Made by a program: the position numbers and the translations under genes. Shown one piece after another: positions 18,464 through 26,709 of a stretch of 64,000 nucleotides of DNA. Origin of the DNA: Myxococcota bacterium. GTDB lineage: Bacteria > Myxococcota > UBA727 > JABDBI01. The stretch spans positions 517,818-581,817 of the forward strand of contig JAZKCZ010000002.1 in assembly GCA_040387835.1 (NCBI GenBank), read 5' to 3'. Numbering within the stretch: position 1 is the stretch's first letter; each line of letters starts with the position of its first letter. The notes under the pieces are model-generated. The model ran no database searches. It was not told where the DNA came from and was given only the letters and a program-made list of their open reading frames with translations.

Positions 18464-19489
18464 ATGCATCGTAATTGGCGAACACTGATTCGGCCTAAAG
18501 GTTTAGTCGTTGACCGAGATGTCAGCACTGAACGTTATGGAAAATTTGTCCTAGAACCTTTGGAACGCGGCTACGGAGTAACCCTGGGTAACTCCTTGCG
18601 TCGCATTCTGTTGTCTTCTTTGCAAGGCGCCGCAATCACTGAGTTTAAGCTTGAAGGTGCTCAGCATGAATTCATGTCTCTTCCTGATGTAAAGGAAGAC
18701 GGCACGGAAATCATCCTGAATCTCAAAGAAATCAACTTAAAGCTTCATGAAGGCACTTCAAAATCCGCTCGGATCTCTAAAAAGGGACCTTGTGAGATTC
18801 GTGCTAAAGACATTGAAGCTGATGCTTCTTTGGAAATCTTGGATCCTGAACAATACATCTGCACCGTGGCCGAAGGCGGCGTGTTCAAAGCTGACTTGAC
18901 CATCAAGAGCGGCCGTGGATACGTTCCAGCAAGCCAGATGCGTGATGAAGAGCAACCGGTTGGGACCATTCCAATCGATGCTTTGTTCAGCCCGATCCGC
19001 AAATGTAACTACCATGTAACCAACGCCCGCGTGGGTCAGCAAACTGACTACGACAAATTGGTTATGGAAATCACCACCAACGGCTCAGTGTCTCCTGAAG
19101 ATGCTCTCGGCGTTGCTGCGAAGATTTTGAAAGAACAACTCACTGTGTTCATCAGCTTCTCTGAAGATGAAGAACCTGTTCTTCCAGAAGCAACTCAGCG
19201 CGTTGATCGTCTGAACGACCACTTAAACCGTACGGTTGACGAGCTTGAACTCTCCGTTCGTTCTGCGAACTGCTTGGCCAACGCGAACATCCGTTTGATT
19301 GGTGATTTGGTTCAACGTACCGAAAGCGAAATGCTGAAGACAAAGAACTTCGGTCGTAAGAGCTTAAAAGAAATTAAGGAAATCTTAGGTGAAATGGGTC
19401 TTTCATTAGGAATGAAGATCACCAACTGGCCAGCAAAGCCAGGCACTACACCTACGGCAACTCCTTTGGAAAACAGTGAAGGGTTTTAA
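18464..19489 (+). CDS. rpoA: DNA-directed RNA polymerase subunit alpha
   Basis: A 341-residue alpha subunit. The N-terminal assembly domain shows [20 protein letters not shown]. The C-terminal DNA- and activator-binding domain shows [20 protein letters not shown] and [21 protein letters not shown] lies about 9 nt before the ATG. It follows rpsK directly, so rpsD lies elsewhere in the genome. Confidence 0.97.
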   Translation: MHRNWRTLIRPKGLVVDRDVSTERYGKFVLEPLERGYGVTLGNSLRRILLSSLQGAAITEFKLEGAQHEFMSLPDVKEDGTEIILNLKEINLKLHEGTSKSARISKKGPCEIRAKDIEADASLEILDPEQYICTVAEGGVFKADLTIKSGRGYVPASQMRDEEQPVGTIPIDALFSPIRKCNYHVTNARVGQQTDYDKLVMEITTNGSVSPEDALGVAAKILKEQLTVFISFSEDEEPVLPEATQRVDRLNDHLNRTVDELELSVRSANCLANANIRLIGDLVQRTESEMLKTKNFGRKSLKEIKEILGEMGLSLGMKITNWPAKPGTTPTATPLENSEGF

Positions 19490-19491
19490 TC

Positions 19492-19845
19492 ATGCGTCAC
19501 TCAAATAAAGGTCGAAAACTTAACCGAACTTCTTCTCACCGAAAGGCAATGTTTGCGAACATGGCTACTTCGTTGTTCAAGCACGAGCAAATTCAGACAA
19601 CCGACGCTAAGGCTAAAGACCTTCGCGGCGTTGCTGAAGGCCTCATTCAACTCGGTAAACGAGGTGATTTGCATGCTAGAAGACAAGCTTACCAAACCAT
19701 TCGAGACCAAGAAATCTTGAAGAAGTTGTTTGATGTCATTGCACCACGCTATCAGACTCGTCCAGGCGGTTACACCCGCGTGCTCAAATGCGGAACCCGT
19801 AAGGGCGATGCTGCACCGATGTCTATCATTGAACTTGTGGCTTAG
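19492..19845 (+). CDS. rplQ: Ribosomal protein L17 (bL17)
   Basis: A 117-residue large-subunit protein with the signature [20 protein letters not shown] and the C-terminal [19 protein letters not shown]. It begins 2 nt after the rpoA stop, so translation is coupled. The tRNA-Met gene follows 17 nt after its stop. Confidence 0.97.
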   Translation: MRHSNKGRKLNRTSSHRKAMFANMATSLFKHEQIQTTDAKAKDLRGVAEGLIQLGKRGDLHARRQAYQTIRDQEILKKLFDVIAPRYQTRPGGYTRVLKCGTRKGDAAPMSIIELVA

Positions 19846-19862
19846 AGCCATAGGCTCGTTGT

Positions 19863-19939
19863 GGCGAGATAGCTCAGTTGGTTAGAGCGATGGTCTCATA
19901 ATCCATAGGTCGGGGGTTCGAATCCCCCTTTCGCCACCA
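19863..19939 (+). tRNA. tRNA-Met (anticodon CAT)
   Basis: A 77-nt cloverleaf. Acceptor GGCGAGA pairs with TTTCGCC (one G-U), the D-stem is GCTC/GAGC, the anticodon loop is CTCATAA and the T-arm is GGGGG-TTCGAAT-CCCCC. CCA is encoded. The CAT anticodon could be elongator Met or lysidine-modified Ile2; sequence alone does not settle this. It sits between rplQ and leuS with only 2 nt to the leuS ATG. Confidence 0.95.
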
Positions 19940-19941
19940 AT

Positions 19942-22476
19942 ATGGCCTATGACCCCTCCAAAATAGAATCGAAGTGGCAAACCAAGTGGGAAGAAAGCAA
20001 AGTCTTTGAACTTCCCCGCGATCTCGCTGAACTTCGAAAAAAACCCAAATATTACGTGTTAGATATGTTTCCCTACCCTTCCGGGGCAGGCCTACATGTC
20101 GGGCATCCTGAAGGCTATACAGCCACAGACGTCATCGCCCGCATCAAACGCGCGCAAGGCTTCAACGTCATGCACCCCATGGGTTGGGACGCTTTCGGAC
20201 TACCAGCTGAACGCGCCGCTGTTCGCGAAAACATCCATCCTGCGATCATTACCAAGCGCAACATCGATAATTTCCGCGGCCAAATCAAACGCCTGGGCTT
20301 TAGCTACGACTGGTCCAGAGAGGTCAGCACCACAGATCCAGATTATTACAAATGGACCCAGTGGATCTTCCTAAAGCTCTACGAAAAAGGCTTGGCTTAT
20401 CTATCCGACGTCCCCGTCAACTGGTGCCCCGCACTAGGCACGGTACTTGCTAACGAAGAAGTCAAAGACGGCAAGTACGTAGAAACTGGCGATCCGGTAG
20501 AGCAACGCGTCATGCGCCAATGGATGCTAAAAATCACTGCTTACGCGGAAAGATTACTCGAAGACCTAGAAGGCCTAGACTGGCCCGAAGGCGTCATCGA
20601 AATGCAGCGCAATTGGATCGGTAAATCCGAAGGCTTGCTGTTCACAGCAAAAGTTAAAGGCATCGATCTTGAAATCCAAACTTTCAGCGCCCACTTCGAA
20701 GCGTTTCATGCAGATACCTATGTTGTTATAGCTGCCGATCATCCTTTACTGCCCCGACTGCTAGAGGGAGTTGAAAATGCCGATGAGATTGCCACTTTCT
20801 GTCAGCAAATGGTTGCAAGCCGCGGCGCTGAAGAAAACCCCGAACCAAATGGCATCTTCACAGGCCGATATTTAGAAGACCCCATTAACGGTGTCGATAT
20901 CCCAATTTGGGTAGCCAATTTTGCCATTGCGACTTATGGCACGGGCGTAGTAAAATGCTCGGCTCACGATGAAAGAGACTTCAAGTTCGCCAAAAAATTT
21001 GGCATCCCTTTAAAAATAGGGTTAGTTCCACCAAACAATCCAGAATTGGAAGAACGTGTTCGAAAATTCGAAGTCTGTTACACTGACATGGCGCATGGGA
21101 TTCTGGTGGACGCGGGCCCGTTCACAGGTAGACGCGCCGGAGAATGTCGTGACGCTATCATCGCTTACTGCCAAGAAAAAGGCCACGCGACCTCAAAAGT
21201 TTCCTACAAATTGAGAGACTGGCTATTTTCCAGACAACGCTACTGGGGTGAGCCCATTCCCGTTGTCCATCTGGAAGATGGCAGCTTGCTACCTCTTTCC
21301 GAAAAAGACCTACCCTTAGAGCTACCACCGGTCGACGCCTATAAGCCCACAGACACAGGCGAGCCCCCCTTGGCCCGTGCATCCGAGGACTGGCTCAAAG
21401 TACAACTCCCCGGCGGGCAAATCGGCCGCCGCGAAACCAACACCATGCCTCAATGGGGCGGCTCCTGCTGGTACTACCTACGCTATCTAGACCCTCAAAA
21501 CGCTGAGAAATTCTGTGCCTCTGAGCTCGAGCAATACTGGATGCCAGTCGATCTCTACATCGGCGGCGTTGAGCATGCAGTATTGCATCTATTATACGCG
21601 CGCTTTTGGCACAAAGTCCTGTTCGACTGCGGCGTTGTCTCAACCAAAGAACCTTTCCAAAAGCTCTTCAATCAAGGGATGATTCTAGCCCACAGCTATC
21701 AAGATGATGCCGGCAAGTATTACTATCCAGAAGAAGTCGAACCAAAAGGCAATGGCTTCGTGGTCAAAGCTTCAGGCAAGGCAGTCAAAACCCAAGTCGA
21801 AAAGATGTCGAAATCTCGCTACAATGTCGTGAACCCAGACGACGTCATCGCGAAATATGGTGCCGACGCGATGCGTCTGTACGAATTGTTCATGGGGCCT
21901 CTAGATCAAGTGAAACCATGGCAAACCTCAGGCGTTGAAGGCGTGTATCGTTTCCTACACCGCGTCTGGCGCTTAGCTGAACGCGAAATCTCAAACGAGC
22001 CAGGTGCAAGCAACCCGGCCTTGTGGTGCCTATATCACAAGACAGTTAAATTGGTCGAAGAGCATACGCTAGCTCTCAAATTCAACACAGCTATTTCGCA
22101 AATGATGATTTTTGTGAATGAAGCGACTGCTTCTGCAACTTTGCCGAAAGAAATTATGCAGGGGTTCATCCGCATCCTCGCACCTTACGCACCTCACATA
22201 TGTGAAGAGATTTGGGAGCAAATGCGCGAAGCAGGCTTTGTGAGCGCATCCGTCTGGCCTAAATTTGACCCTGCGCTATGCGAAGATGACGAAATTACCA
22301 TTGCGGTGCAAATCAACGGCAAGCGGCGCGATGAGATAAGGGTTGCCAAGGGAACGGCGAAAGAGGTCCTCGAGAAAATGGCCCTGGCTTCTGAACAAGT
22401 ACAGCTATTTTTGAACGGCGCTACGCCAAAGAAGATTGTGGCTGTGCCGGACAGGATTGTTAATATAGTGGTCTAG
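19942..22476 (+). CDS. leuS: Leucyl-tRNA synthetase
   Basis: Class I synthetase of 844 residues that charges tRNA(Leu). The HIGH-type motif is PYPSGAGLHVGHPEGY, the editing domain spans about residues 225-400, and the KMSKS motif is EKMSKSRYNVV. The ATG lies 2 nt after the CCA of tRNA-Met, so there is no room for a ribosome binding site after tRNA 3' processing. It ends [14 protein letters not shown] diverged, broken copy of its 3' part occurs at 23671-25345. Confidence 0.97.
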   Translation: MAYDPSKIESKWQTKWEESKVFELPRDLAELRKKPKYYVLDMFPYPSGAGLHVGHPEGYTATDVIARIKRAQGFNVMHPMGWDAFGLPAERAAVRENIHPAIITKRNIDNFRGQIKRLGFSYDWSREVSTTDPDYYKWTQWIFLKLYEKGLAYLSDVPVNWCPALGTVLANEEVKDGKYVETGDPVEQRVMRQWMLKITAYAERLLEDLEGLDWPEGVIEMQRNWIGKSEGLLFTAKVKGIDLEIQTFSAHFEAFHADTYVVIAADHPLLPRLLEGVENADEIATFCQQMVASRGAEENPEPNGIFTGRYLEDPINGVDIPIWVANFAIATYGTGVVKCSAHDERDFKFAKKFGIPLKIGLVPPNNPELEERVRKFEVCYTDMAHGILVDAGPFTGRRAGECRDAIIAYCQEKGHATSKVSYKLRDWLFSRQRYWGEPIPVVHLEDGSLLPLSEKDLPLELPPVDAYKPTDTGEPPLARASEDWLKVQLPGGQIGRRETNTMPQWGGSCWYYLRYLDPQNAEKFCASELEQYWMPVDLYIGGVEHAVLHLLYARFWHKVLFDCGVVSTKEPFQKLFNQGMILAHSYQDDAGKYYYPEEVEPKGNGFVVKASGKAVKTQVEKMSKSRYNVVNPDDVIAKYGADAMRLYELFMGPLDQVKPWQTSGVEGVYRFLHRVWRLAEREISNEPGASNPALWCLYHKTVKLVEEHTLALKFNTAISQMMIFVNEATASATLPKEIMQGFIRILAPYAPHICEEIWEQMREAGFVSASVWPKFDPALCEDDEITIAVQINGKRRDEIRVAKGTAKEVLEKMALASEQVQLFLNGATPKKIVAVPDRIVNIVV

Positions 22477-22620
22477 ACCGAGGATCGGCTTCTCTCCCTA
22501 ACGGAGTACTCGGATGGGACAGCAGAGAGGCTTCCTGCCTTTCGTCAAGTACGCCGTAAAATCTAGGAACAAGTTCCTGCTGGGTCGTGCCATGTTGGTC
22601 GATAGCTGTATTAACTACCA
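22477..22620 (-). pseudogene. Remnant of the 3' end of a 25329-type secreted gene
   Basis: The DNA right after leuS aligns with the DNA right after the leuS relic at 25345. Shared pieces include GATGGG, AAAATCTA.GAACAAGTTC and GTATTAAC. At 25329-25784 this sequence is the 3' end of a minus-strand secreted protein. Here the frame is broken, so it is a dead copy. The reading frame of the next gene runs through it in antisense. Confidence 0.62.
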
Positions 22621-22927
22621 ATCAGATCACACAGGCAATTACACATATTTCGCAGGTGAAGACGTATCCGAAATAGCTGAGCTACCTGAAGGATTCGTCT
22701 CTCACCGCATTCCAGCCCAACATTATGCAAAATTCATGACTGAACCAGGACCATTACCGGGCGTGGTTATCCAAGCCTGGATGAGCATTTGGAACATGAC
22801 AGACGATGAGCTTGGCGGAAAACGCACTTATGAAACGGATTTCGAACTGTACGACATTCGCGCTCAAGATCCCGCAAATGCCGTGGTCGATATCTATATC
22901 GGGTTGAGTCCGACCAATAGCTATTGA
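22514..22927 (+). CDS. GyrI-like/effector-binding domain protein with a foreign N-terminus
   Basis: The 137-residue frame contains the second half of a GyrI-like small-molecule binding domain: NYTYFAGEDV, IPAQHYAKF, IQAWMSIW, ETDFELYDIRAQD and AVVDIYIGLS. The first 35 or so residues come from antisense reading of the neighbouring gene relic, so the domain is 5'-truncated and fused. An internal ATG (codon 28, 22595) could restart translation near the domain edge. It may be a pseudogene. GyrI-like domains bind drugs or other small molecules. A relic of its last codons recurs at 27123-27155. Confidence 0.6.
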   Translation: MGQQRGFLPFVKYAVKSRNKFLLGRAMLVDSCINYQSDHTGNYTYFAGEDVSEIAELPEGFVSHRIPAQHYAKFMTEPGPLPGVVIQAWMSIWNMTDDELGGKRTYETDFELYDIRAQDPANAVVDIYIGLSPTNSY

Positions 22928-23361
22928 AGTGCTAGATAGCCGGCGATGCCGACTACTGCCGCTACTCTTACGGAAGCTTTGGCTATCGCCATGCCTAGGC
23001 CGAAACCTGCGGTTGATCCAACCACTGCCGATGCAACACAATGGGCTACGTTTTTTCGGGTCTCTTTATGAGGAATTCGATCTTCCAGCAGATCATCCGT
23101 GTGGTCTACCGTTATATGGAAAGTCGCATTGACGACATGGATACCAACGTTTGCCACTTTTTTTAACATTTCCAGTCCAGCCTGCAGTTCATCCGCGTGG
23201 TCTAACGCTATATGGAAAGTCACATTGGCGACATGGATACCAACGTTTGCCGCTTTTTCTAACATTTCCCGTCCAGCCTGCTGAGCGAAACCGCCTTCCG
23301 CATTGGCTTGGACTGTCACAATTAAAGCCGCCAAAACTATAACTCTCTTCAAAATACACAT
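22921..23361 (-). CDS. Small secreted/membrane protein with a tandem repeat
   Basis: A 146-residue protein with a signal peptide (VIVLAALIVTVQANA). A 33-residue unit containing LEK.ANVGIHV.N.TFHI..DH.D is present twice in tandem, then LLEDRIPHKETRKNVAHCVA and a glycine- and alanine-rich hydrophobic end that could insert in a membrane. AGGAG lies 7 nt before the ATG. It resembles the 26094-26624 protein in layout and in the LL.D.I.H..TR segment, so it belongs to a small paralogous family with 23376-23609. It overlaps the end of the GyrI-like gene by 7 nt. Function unknown. Confidence 0.55.
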   Translation of the reverse strand: MCILKRVIVLAALIVTVQANAEGGFAQQAGREMLEKAANVGIHVANVTFHIALDHADELQAGLEMLKKVANVGIHVVNATFHITVDHTDDLLEDRIPHKETRKNVAHCVASAVVGSTAGFGLGMAIAKASVRVAAVVGIAGYLALQ

Positions 23362-23375
23362 GCACTAACTCCTAT

Positions 23376-23609
23376 TTAAGATTTCATCAATATACATGAA
23401 AAACATGAAAAGTTATCGTCTATCAGATCCTCATGAAAAGATTCAGGGCTCCCTACGCCAGCAACAGCATTCCAAGCCCGATATACGAGGCGCTGAATCA
23501 AATTTTTGACCACCCGAGCCGCGAGTAAATCGTCCTGCCGAACTGGCTGTGCTTTTACCTGGAAGGTCCAAATTATCATCAAACAAAAAGTTAATTTTCT
23601 TAAAAACAT
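23376..23609 (-). CDS. Short secreted protein, truncated member of the same family
   Basis: A 77-residue frame with a signal peptide (KLTFCLMIIWTFQVKA). MFLRKLTFCLMIIWTFQVKA is clearly related to MYLKKIFFSLSMIFTMQAGA of the 26094 protein, and AWNAVAGVGS aligns with TWNAIEAGANS there. It then diverges and ends early, so it is probably a truncated paralog. AAGG just before the ATG is too close to be a normal ribosome binding site. It may not make a functional product. Confidence 0.45.
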   Translation of the reverse strand: MFLRKLTFCLMIIWTFQVKAQPVRQDDLLAARVVKNLIQRLVYRAWNAVAGVGSPESFHEDLIDDNFSCFSCILMKS

Positions 23610-23670
23610 CCTTGCATCGATGTCACTTTCTAAACAATGCGTAAACTTGCTTCCTTAGGCATTGTTTTGC

Positions 23671-23722
23671 TAAGTTAAGCCCTGGCAAACAACCGGCGTT
23701 GAAGGCGTCTACCGATTAAGGT
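23671..23722 (+). pseudogene. leuS remnant, upstream piece
   Basis: Encodes VKPWQTTGVEGVYRL, matching VKPWQTSGVEGVYRF of LeuRS (nucleotides near 21910-21955), with a stop codon in place of the preceding Gln. Homology ends at the 3' end of the ankyrin-like gene. The matching continuation appears after that gene at about 25143. Confidence 0.8.
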
Positions 23723-23734
23723 CAACCTCTCTCC

Positions 23735-25027
23735 TCACAATGGGCTTTCAACCAATTTTCGCAACTCCTGTAGTCGGGAAGGTACTGGCTTAAGCTTTGC
23801 AGCTCTTTCAATCGAATCTCGAACGGCATCAAGATAGCCCAGATATGCCTCTATGCGAGCATGGGTCGCCTCAGTAGTCTCTTTGCGGTTTCTTATACCC
23901 CCGAACGCTCGAACTGTTTTAACACCTTCAATTAACTGTTTAACAGCTAAATCGCCACGTCCTTGGGATATATGGTAATTTGGCTGCACGATGCCGGTAA
24001 GTTCTCGATATTGAGCGAATTCAGTCGCTCGTCTGGAATAGCTCTTCACCACCTCTGCGACGGTATCTTCCGACATGGCATGTTCGCTTTCCAAAATAGT
24101 TTTAATGGTATCCAGGGAAAGAGGCGGGAGCCCAGTCAGCGAATCCATCGTTCCTTCTGGCATTGTTCTCAATATATCGCCCACTTCCTTCGACCGATTG
24201 TACGCCAACGCAGAAACCAGCTCTTCTGTGCTGAACGCAGAACTCGGAACACCTGACTTGACGGGAGCTTCTCGAAGTTTAGCAATAATTGCCGATGTTA
24301 TCACTGGATTCCCAGTCGCTAAAGCAATTTGCAAAGCAGTTACATTGGGGGGGGGATTTGCCGAGCTTTCGACTAAAGCAGCATGGTAACGGTCTTCGGC
24401 CTGGTTGACTGCGTCCCTCAACTGAGAATATTGAGGGCTGCTTTCATCACCAGCGTCTAGAGCACTGGTCGCAGTTCGATACTCCTTGTTAGCATCATGC
24501 ATTCTCTGAATCGCTTTTTTGTGTTCCTGAAGATGTTCAGGGGTCGTTAAACCGACCGGCTGCCTCAGCTGTGTGGGAGTCGCTCTTCGGATCATATCCA
24601 AAGTCTGGCCAACCCGTTCCGGCTGATCAGAGGAAGCTCGAATAAGGCGGGTCAGACCGTTGTCCCCATTAGTGTCTCGCCAAAATTTTTCGCTACCAGG
24701 ATTATTTAAAGTCTCTTCACGCTCTTCAGCCTGCTTTTGCAAATATTCATTAGCTTTACCTGCCTCTAATGCTTCTCCAAGCCTCCTCCCGAGGCGGGGC
24801 GCCGGATTCGCAGTTCTAGGTTGTTGTGGGTTCTGGGGAAGTTCCGGTTCTCGAGGAGGGCTAATGTCCAATCTGCTTACCGATCTGCTTACCGGTCTGC
24901 TTACCGAACTGTCTAAACTATCCTCTAAACGAGACTGAGAAGTATCAGACCCACTTCTTCCTTCGCTTTTGAAATTTAAGTTATCATTTGATTCAGATCC
25001 AGATGAACCAGGGCGCATTTTATCCAT
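23735..25027 (-). CDS. Ankyrin-like repeat protein with low-complexity N-terminus
   Basis: A 430-residue protein without signal peptide or membrane segment. Residues 1-75 are rich in Ser, Asp, Arg and Pro (SRPVSRSVSRLD). The middle contains ankyrin-like stretches such as NVTALQIALATGNPVITSAI and STEELVSALAYNRSKEVGDI; repeat number is low and spacing irregular, so ankyrin is a tentative label. AGAGGAG lies 9 nt before the ATG. Nine consecutive C on the coding strand (24347-24355) encode Pro-Pro-Pro and could slip. The gene lies inside the broken leuS copy, so it arrived as an insert. An effector role without a Sec signal is possible. Confidence 0.55.
   Translation of the reverse strand: MDKMRPGSSGSESNDNLNFKSEGRSGSDTSQSRLEDSLDSSVSRPVSRSVSRLDISPPREPELPQNPQQPRTANPAPRLGRRLGEALEAGKANEYLQKQAEEREETLNNPGSEKFWRDTNGDNGLTRLIRASSDQPERVGQTLDMIRRATPTQLRQPVGLTTPEHLQEHKKAIQRMHDANKEYRTATSALDAGDESSPQYSQLRDAVNQAEDRYHAALVESSANPPPNVTALQIALATGNPVITSAIIAKLREAPVKSGVPSSAFSTEELVSALAYNRSKEVGDILRTMPEGTMDSLTGLPPLSLDTIKTILESEHAMSEDTVAEVVKSYSRRATEFAQYRELTGIVQPNYHISQGRGDLAVKQLIEGVKTVRAFGGIRNRKETTEATHARIEAYLGYLDAVRDSIERAAKLKPVPSRLQELRKLVESPL
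24347..24355. repeat. Homopolymeric G9/C9 tract inside a coding region
   Basis: Nine G on the plus strand, reading as three Pro codons in the ankyrin-like gene. Such tracts are prone to slipped-strand mispairing; a change of one base would truncate the protein. Phase variation is possible but not shown. Confidence 0.7.
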
Positions 25028-25142
25028 AAATTAAGCTCCTCTAATATAAATGATATCAGAGCATTGATTTGGTTTGCAAATGTCAGCATTCAAGGTCCCA
25101 TAAAACGAATGCCTAGCTTCCTATGACATAAGCAGCAACACC

Positions 25143-25345
25143 GACCGCTTAGACGAGCCAGGCGCAAGCAACCCAAGTTTTTGGCGCATGTATCACAAAA
25201 CAGTCAAGTTAGTCGAAGAACATAAGACAAAGAAACTTTAGAAAAACTAGCTTTAGCATCCGAACAGGTTCAACTTTTCCTAAATGGCGCGCAGCCTAAG
25301 AAGATTGTGGCCGTACCTGACAGGATTGTTAATATCGTCGTGTAG
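25143..25345 (+). pseudogene. leuS 3'-end remnant, downstream piece
   Basis: Encodes DEPGASNPSFWRMYHKTVKL with VEEHKT after it, then, past an internal deletion, [18 protein letters not shown] and [13 protein letters not shown] plus a stop, the exact end of LeuRS. The deletion removes about 80 codons and breaks the frame. Identity with the intact leuS is high at protein level but the DNA has clearly diverged. Confidence 0.88.
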
Positions 25346-25784
25346 AATACCTATCGAGAGTAATCGGTGTACTGGGATGGGCATGTAAAGAGACTTTTTG
25401 CGCTTCAGTTAGTTCTCCACAAAATCTACGAACAAGTTCCTGATGTGTGGTGCCCATTTCGTCAGTAATGGTATTAACCGTTCGGTAGTAAAACACCGTG
25501 TTCACAGAGTCCCAAAGACTGCGCAAACATTTTCTATCGGATTGATAAATATTTTGAGCGGATTCGCTAAGCGAGTAGAAACAAGCTCCTTCAATATGGC
25601 GCAAATTGCGAAACATTTGGGTCCGATCCATAGGCTCCGAAATATGGTTGGTATAACACGTTCGCAAGTGCTGACTGTGAGTGCATCGAGATAGCCTACC
25701 TTCAATATGCTCGCGGTAGCTCTTTCCATGTGCGTCTGCCGTTGTCATGACCACAAGATACAAACAAAAAAACCGATATTTCAT
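25329..25784 (-). CDS. Small cysteine-containing secreted protein
   Basis: A 151-residue protein starting [20 protein letters not shown], a signal peptide. The mature part is polar with six cysteines (SRCTHS, LRTCYTN, GACFYS, RKCLRSL, RRFCGE plus one in the leader) that could form disulfides. GGAG lies about 11 nt before the ATG at 25784, which is preferred over an upstream start giving 172 residues. Its last codons are read antisense through the end of the leuS relic. A broken copy lies at 22477-22620. No family is recognised. Confidence 0.55.
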   Translation of the reverse strand: MKYRFFCLYLVVMTTADAHGKSYREHIEGRLSRCTHSQHLRTCYTNHISEPMDRTQMFRNLRHIEGACFYSLSESAQNIYQSDRKCLRSLWDSVNTVFYYRTVNTITDEMGTTHQELVRRFCGELTEAQKVSLHAHPSTPITLDRYSTRRY

Positions 25785-25861
25785 TAGCCCTAACTCCAGC
25801 CGTACAACCAGTTGCCTGGGGATTCCATGCCCAATTGCTATTATCAACCCAAGTCGTCAGT

Positions 25862-26090
25862 CGAGCCTTCGGCTCTCTCACGTATTATCCGACATTGACC
25901 CCGGGTTCCGCTGCGCTTCACCCGGGGCTGTATTCGGTGTCCGCATCGCGGACCAGGAGCGGAACGCTAGATTTTACGATTTACGTTTGCACCGCGAAGC
26001 GGTCTGATGAATACAGCCGCGGGTGAAGCGCAGCGGAACCCTGGGTATGGTGTATGCCACCACCCCCTGAGAGCCGAAGGCTCGGCTGAA
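25862..26090. repeat. Palindromic repeat element E3 (two inverted arms)
   Basis: The first arm (25862-25955) runs GAGCCTTCGGCTC, GGGTTCCGCTGCGCTTCACC and TGTATTCGGTGTCCG. The second (about 25990-26090) is its inverse, with GGGTGAAGCGCAGCGGAACC and ending AGAGCCGAAGGCTCGGCT. It belongs to the same family as E1 and E2. The stretch holds no gene and fills the gap between the two flanking minus-strand genes. Confidence 0.75.
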
Positions 26091-26093
26091 ATA

Positions 26094-26624
26094 TTAATGT
26101 ACCATCCTATTAAAAGCAAAATACCCCGCCACGGAAAAGGCAGCGACTAGCCCCGCTCTAAATACCTGAGTGCCCATTCCCAATGCTTTGCTGCCCATGG
26201 TGACGGTGGCTCCCGTTACGACTGCGCCGGCTGCTGCAGGCAGGTGATGCATTAGACTATTACTTCCAATACTCTCGGGATTTTCGTAATAATATCCTCC
26301 TAAAACGGCGCCTGTCGCTGTTAGGCCTGCCCAATAGGGGTGGCTCACAAATGCACACATACTTAACGGGATCACCACCGCAGTGGATGCTGCAGCAGCC
26401 TTCGCAACCTGTCCGCGCGTGCCATCGTGCACGATATGATCTTTCAATAGGCTGTTCGCACCTGCTTCGATTGCGTTCCAAGTAGTATTAAGCGCACAAA
26501 TTCCACCTTTAGCAGCGCTCTTCATCGCTTTGATACCAATTTGCTGTTGCAGAGACTCAGCTCCAGCTTGCATAGTGAAAATCATCGAAAGACTGAAAAA
26601 TATTTTTTTTAAGTACATGCTCAT
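26094..26624 (-). CDS. Small secreted protein with hydrophobic tail
   Basis: A 176-residue protein with a signal peptide (KKIFFSLSMIFTMQAGA). The mature part has an amphipathic helix (IKAMKSAAKGGICALNTTWN), then LLKDHIVHDGTRGQVAKAA and several glycine- and alanine-rich hydrophobic segments that may be membrane-inserted. It is related in layout to 22921-23361 and 23376-23609. The ATG at 26624 (MSMYLKK) was chosen because the promoter ends 6 nt before it. Function unknown; its size and hydrophobic hairpins would fit a pore-forming or membrane-inserting protein, which is speculation. Confidence 0.55.
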   Translation of the reverse strand: MSMYLKKIFFSLSMIFTMQAGAESLQQQIGIKAMKSAAKGGICALNTTWNAIEAGANSLLKDHIVHDGTRGQVAKAAAASTAVVIPLSMCAFVSHPYWAGLTATGAVLGGYYYENPESIGSNSLMHHLPAAAGAVVTGATVTMGSKALGMGTQVFRAGLVAAFSVAGYFAFNRMVH

Positions 26625-26658
26625 TTGAAAAACATACATCACGAATTTCGTAAGTCAA
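26625..26658 (-). promoter_or_regulatory. Promoter with leaderless layout
   Basis: On the minus strand TTGACT, 16-nt spacer and TATGTT end 6 nt before the ATG at 26624. It has the same -35 and spacing as both OTU promoters. No Shine-Dalgarno is present. Confidence 0.6.
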
Positions 26659-26709
26659 AATTTGCATTGGTAACCCGGATTTTGCTATCTTGTTGCGCAG
26701 GAGTTAATC

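Noticed and set aside
22477..25345. Idea that the second leuS pieces are an assembly duplication
   Set aside because: The copies differ at many bases and carry a deletion and a stop, so they are old and real.
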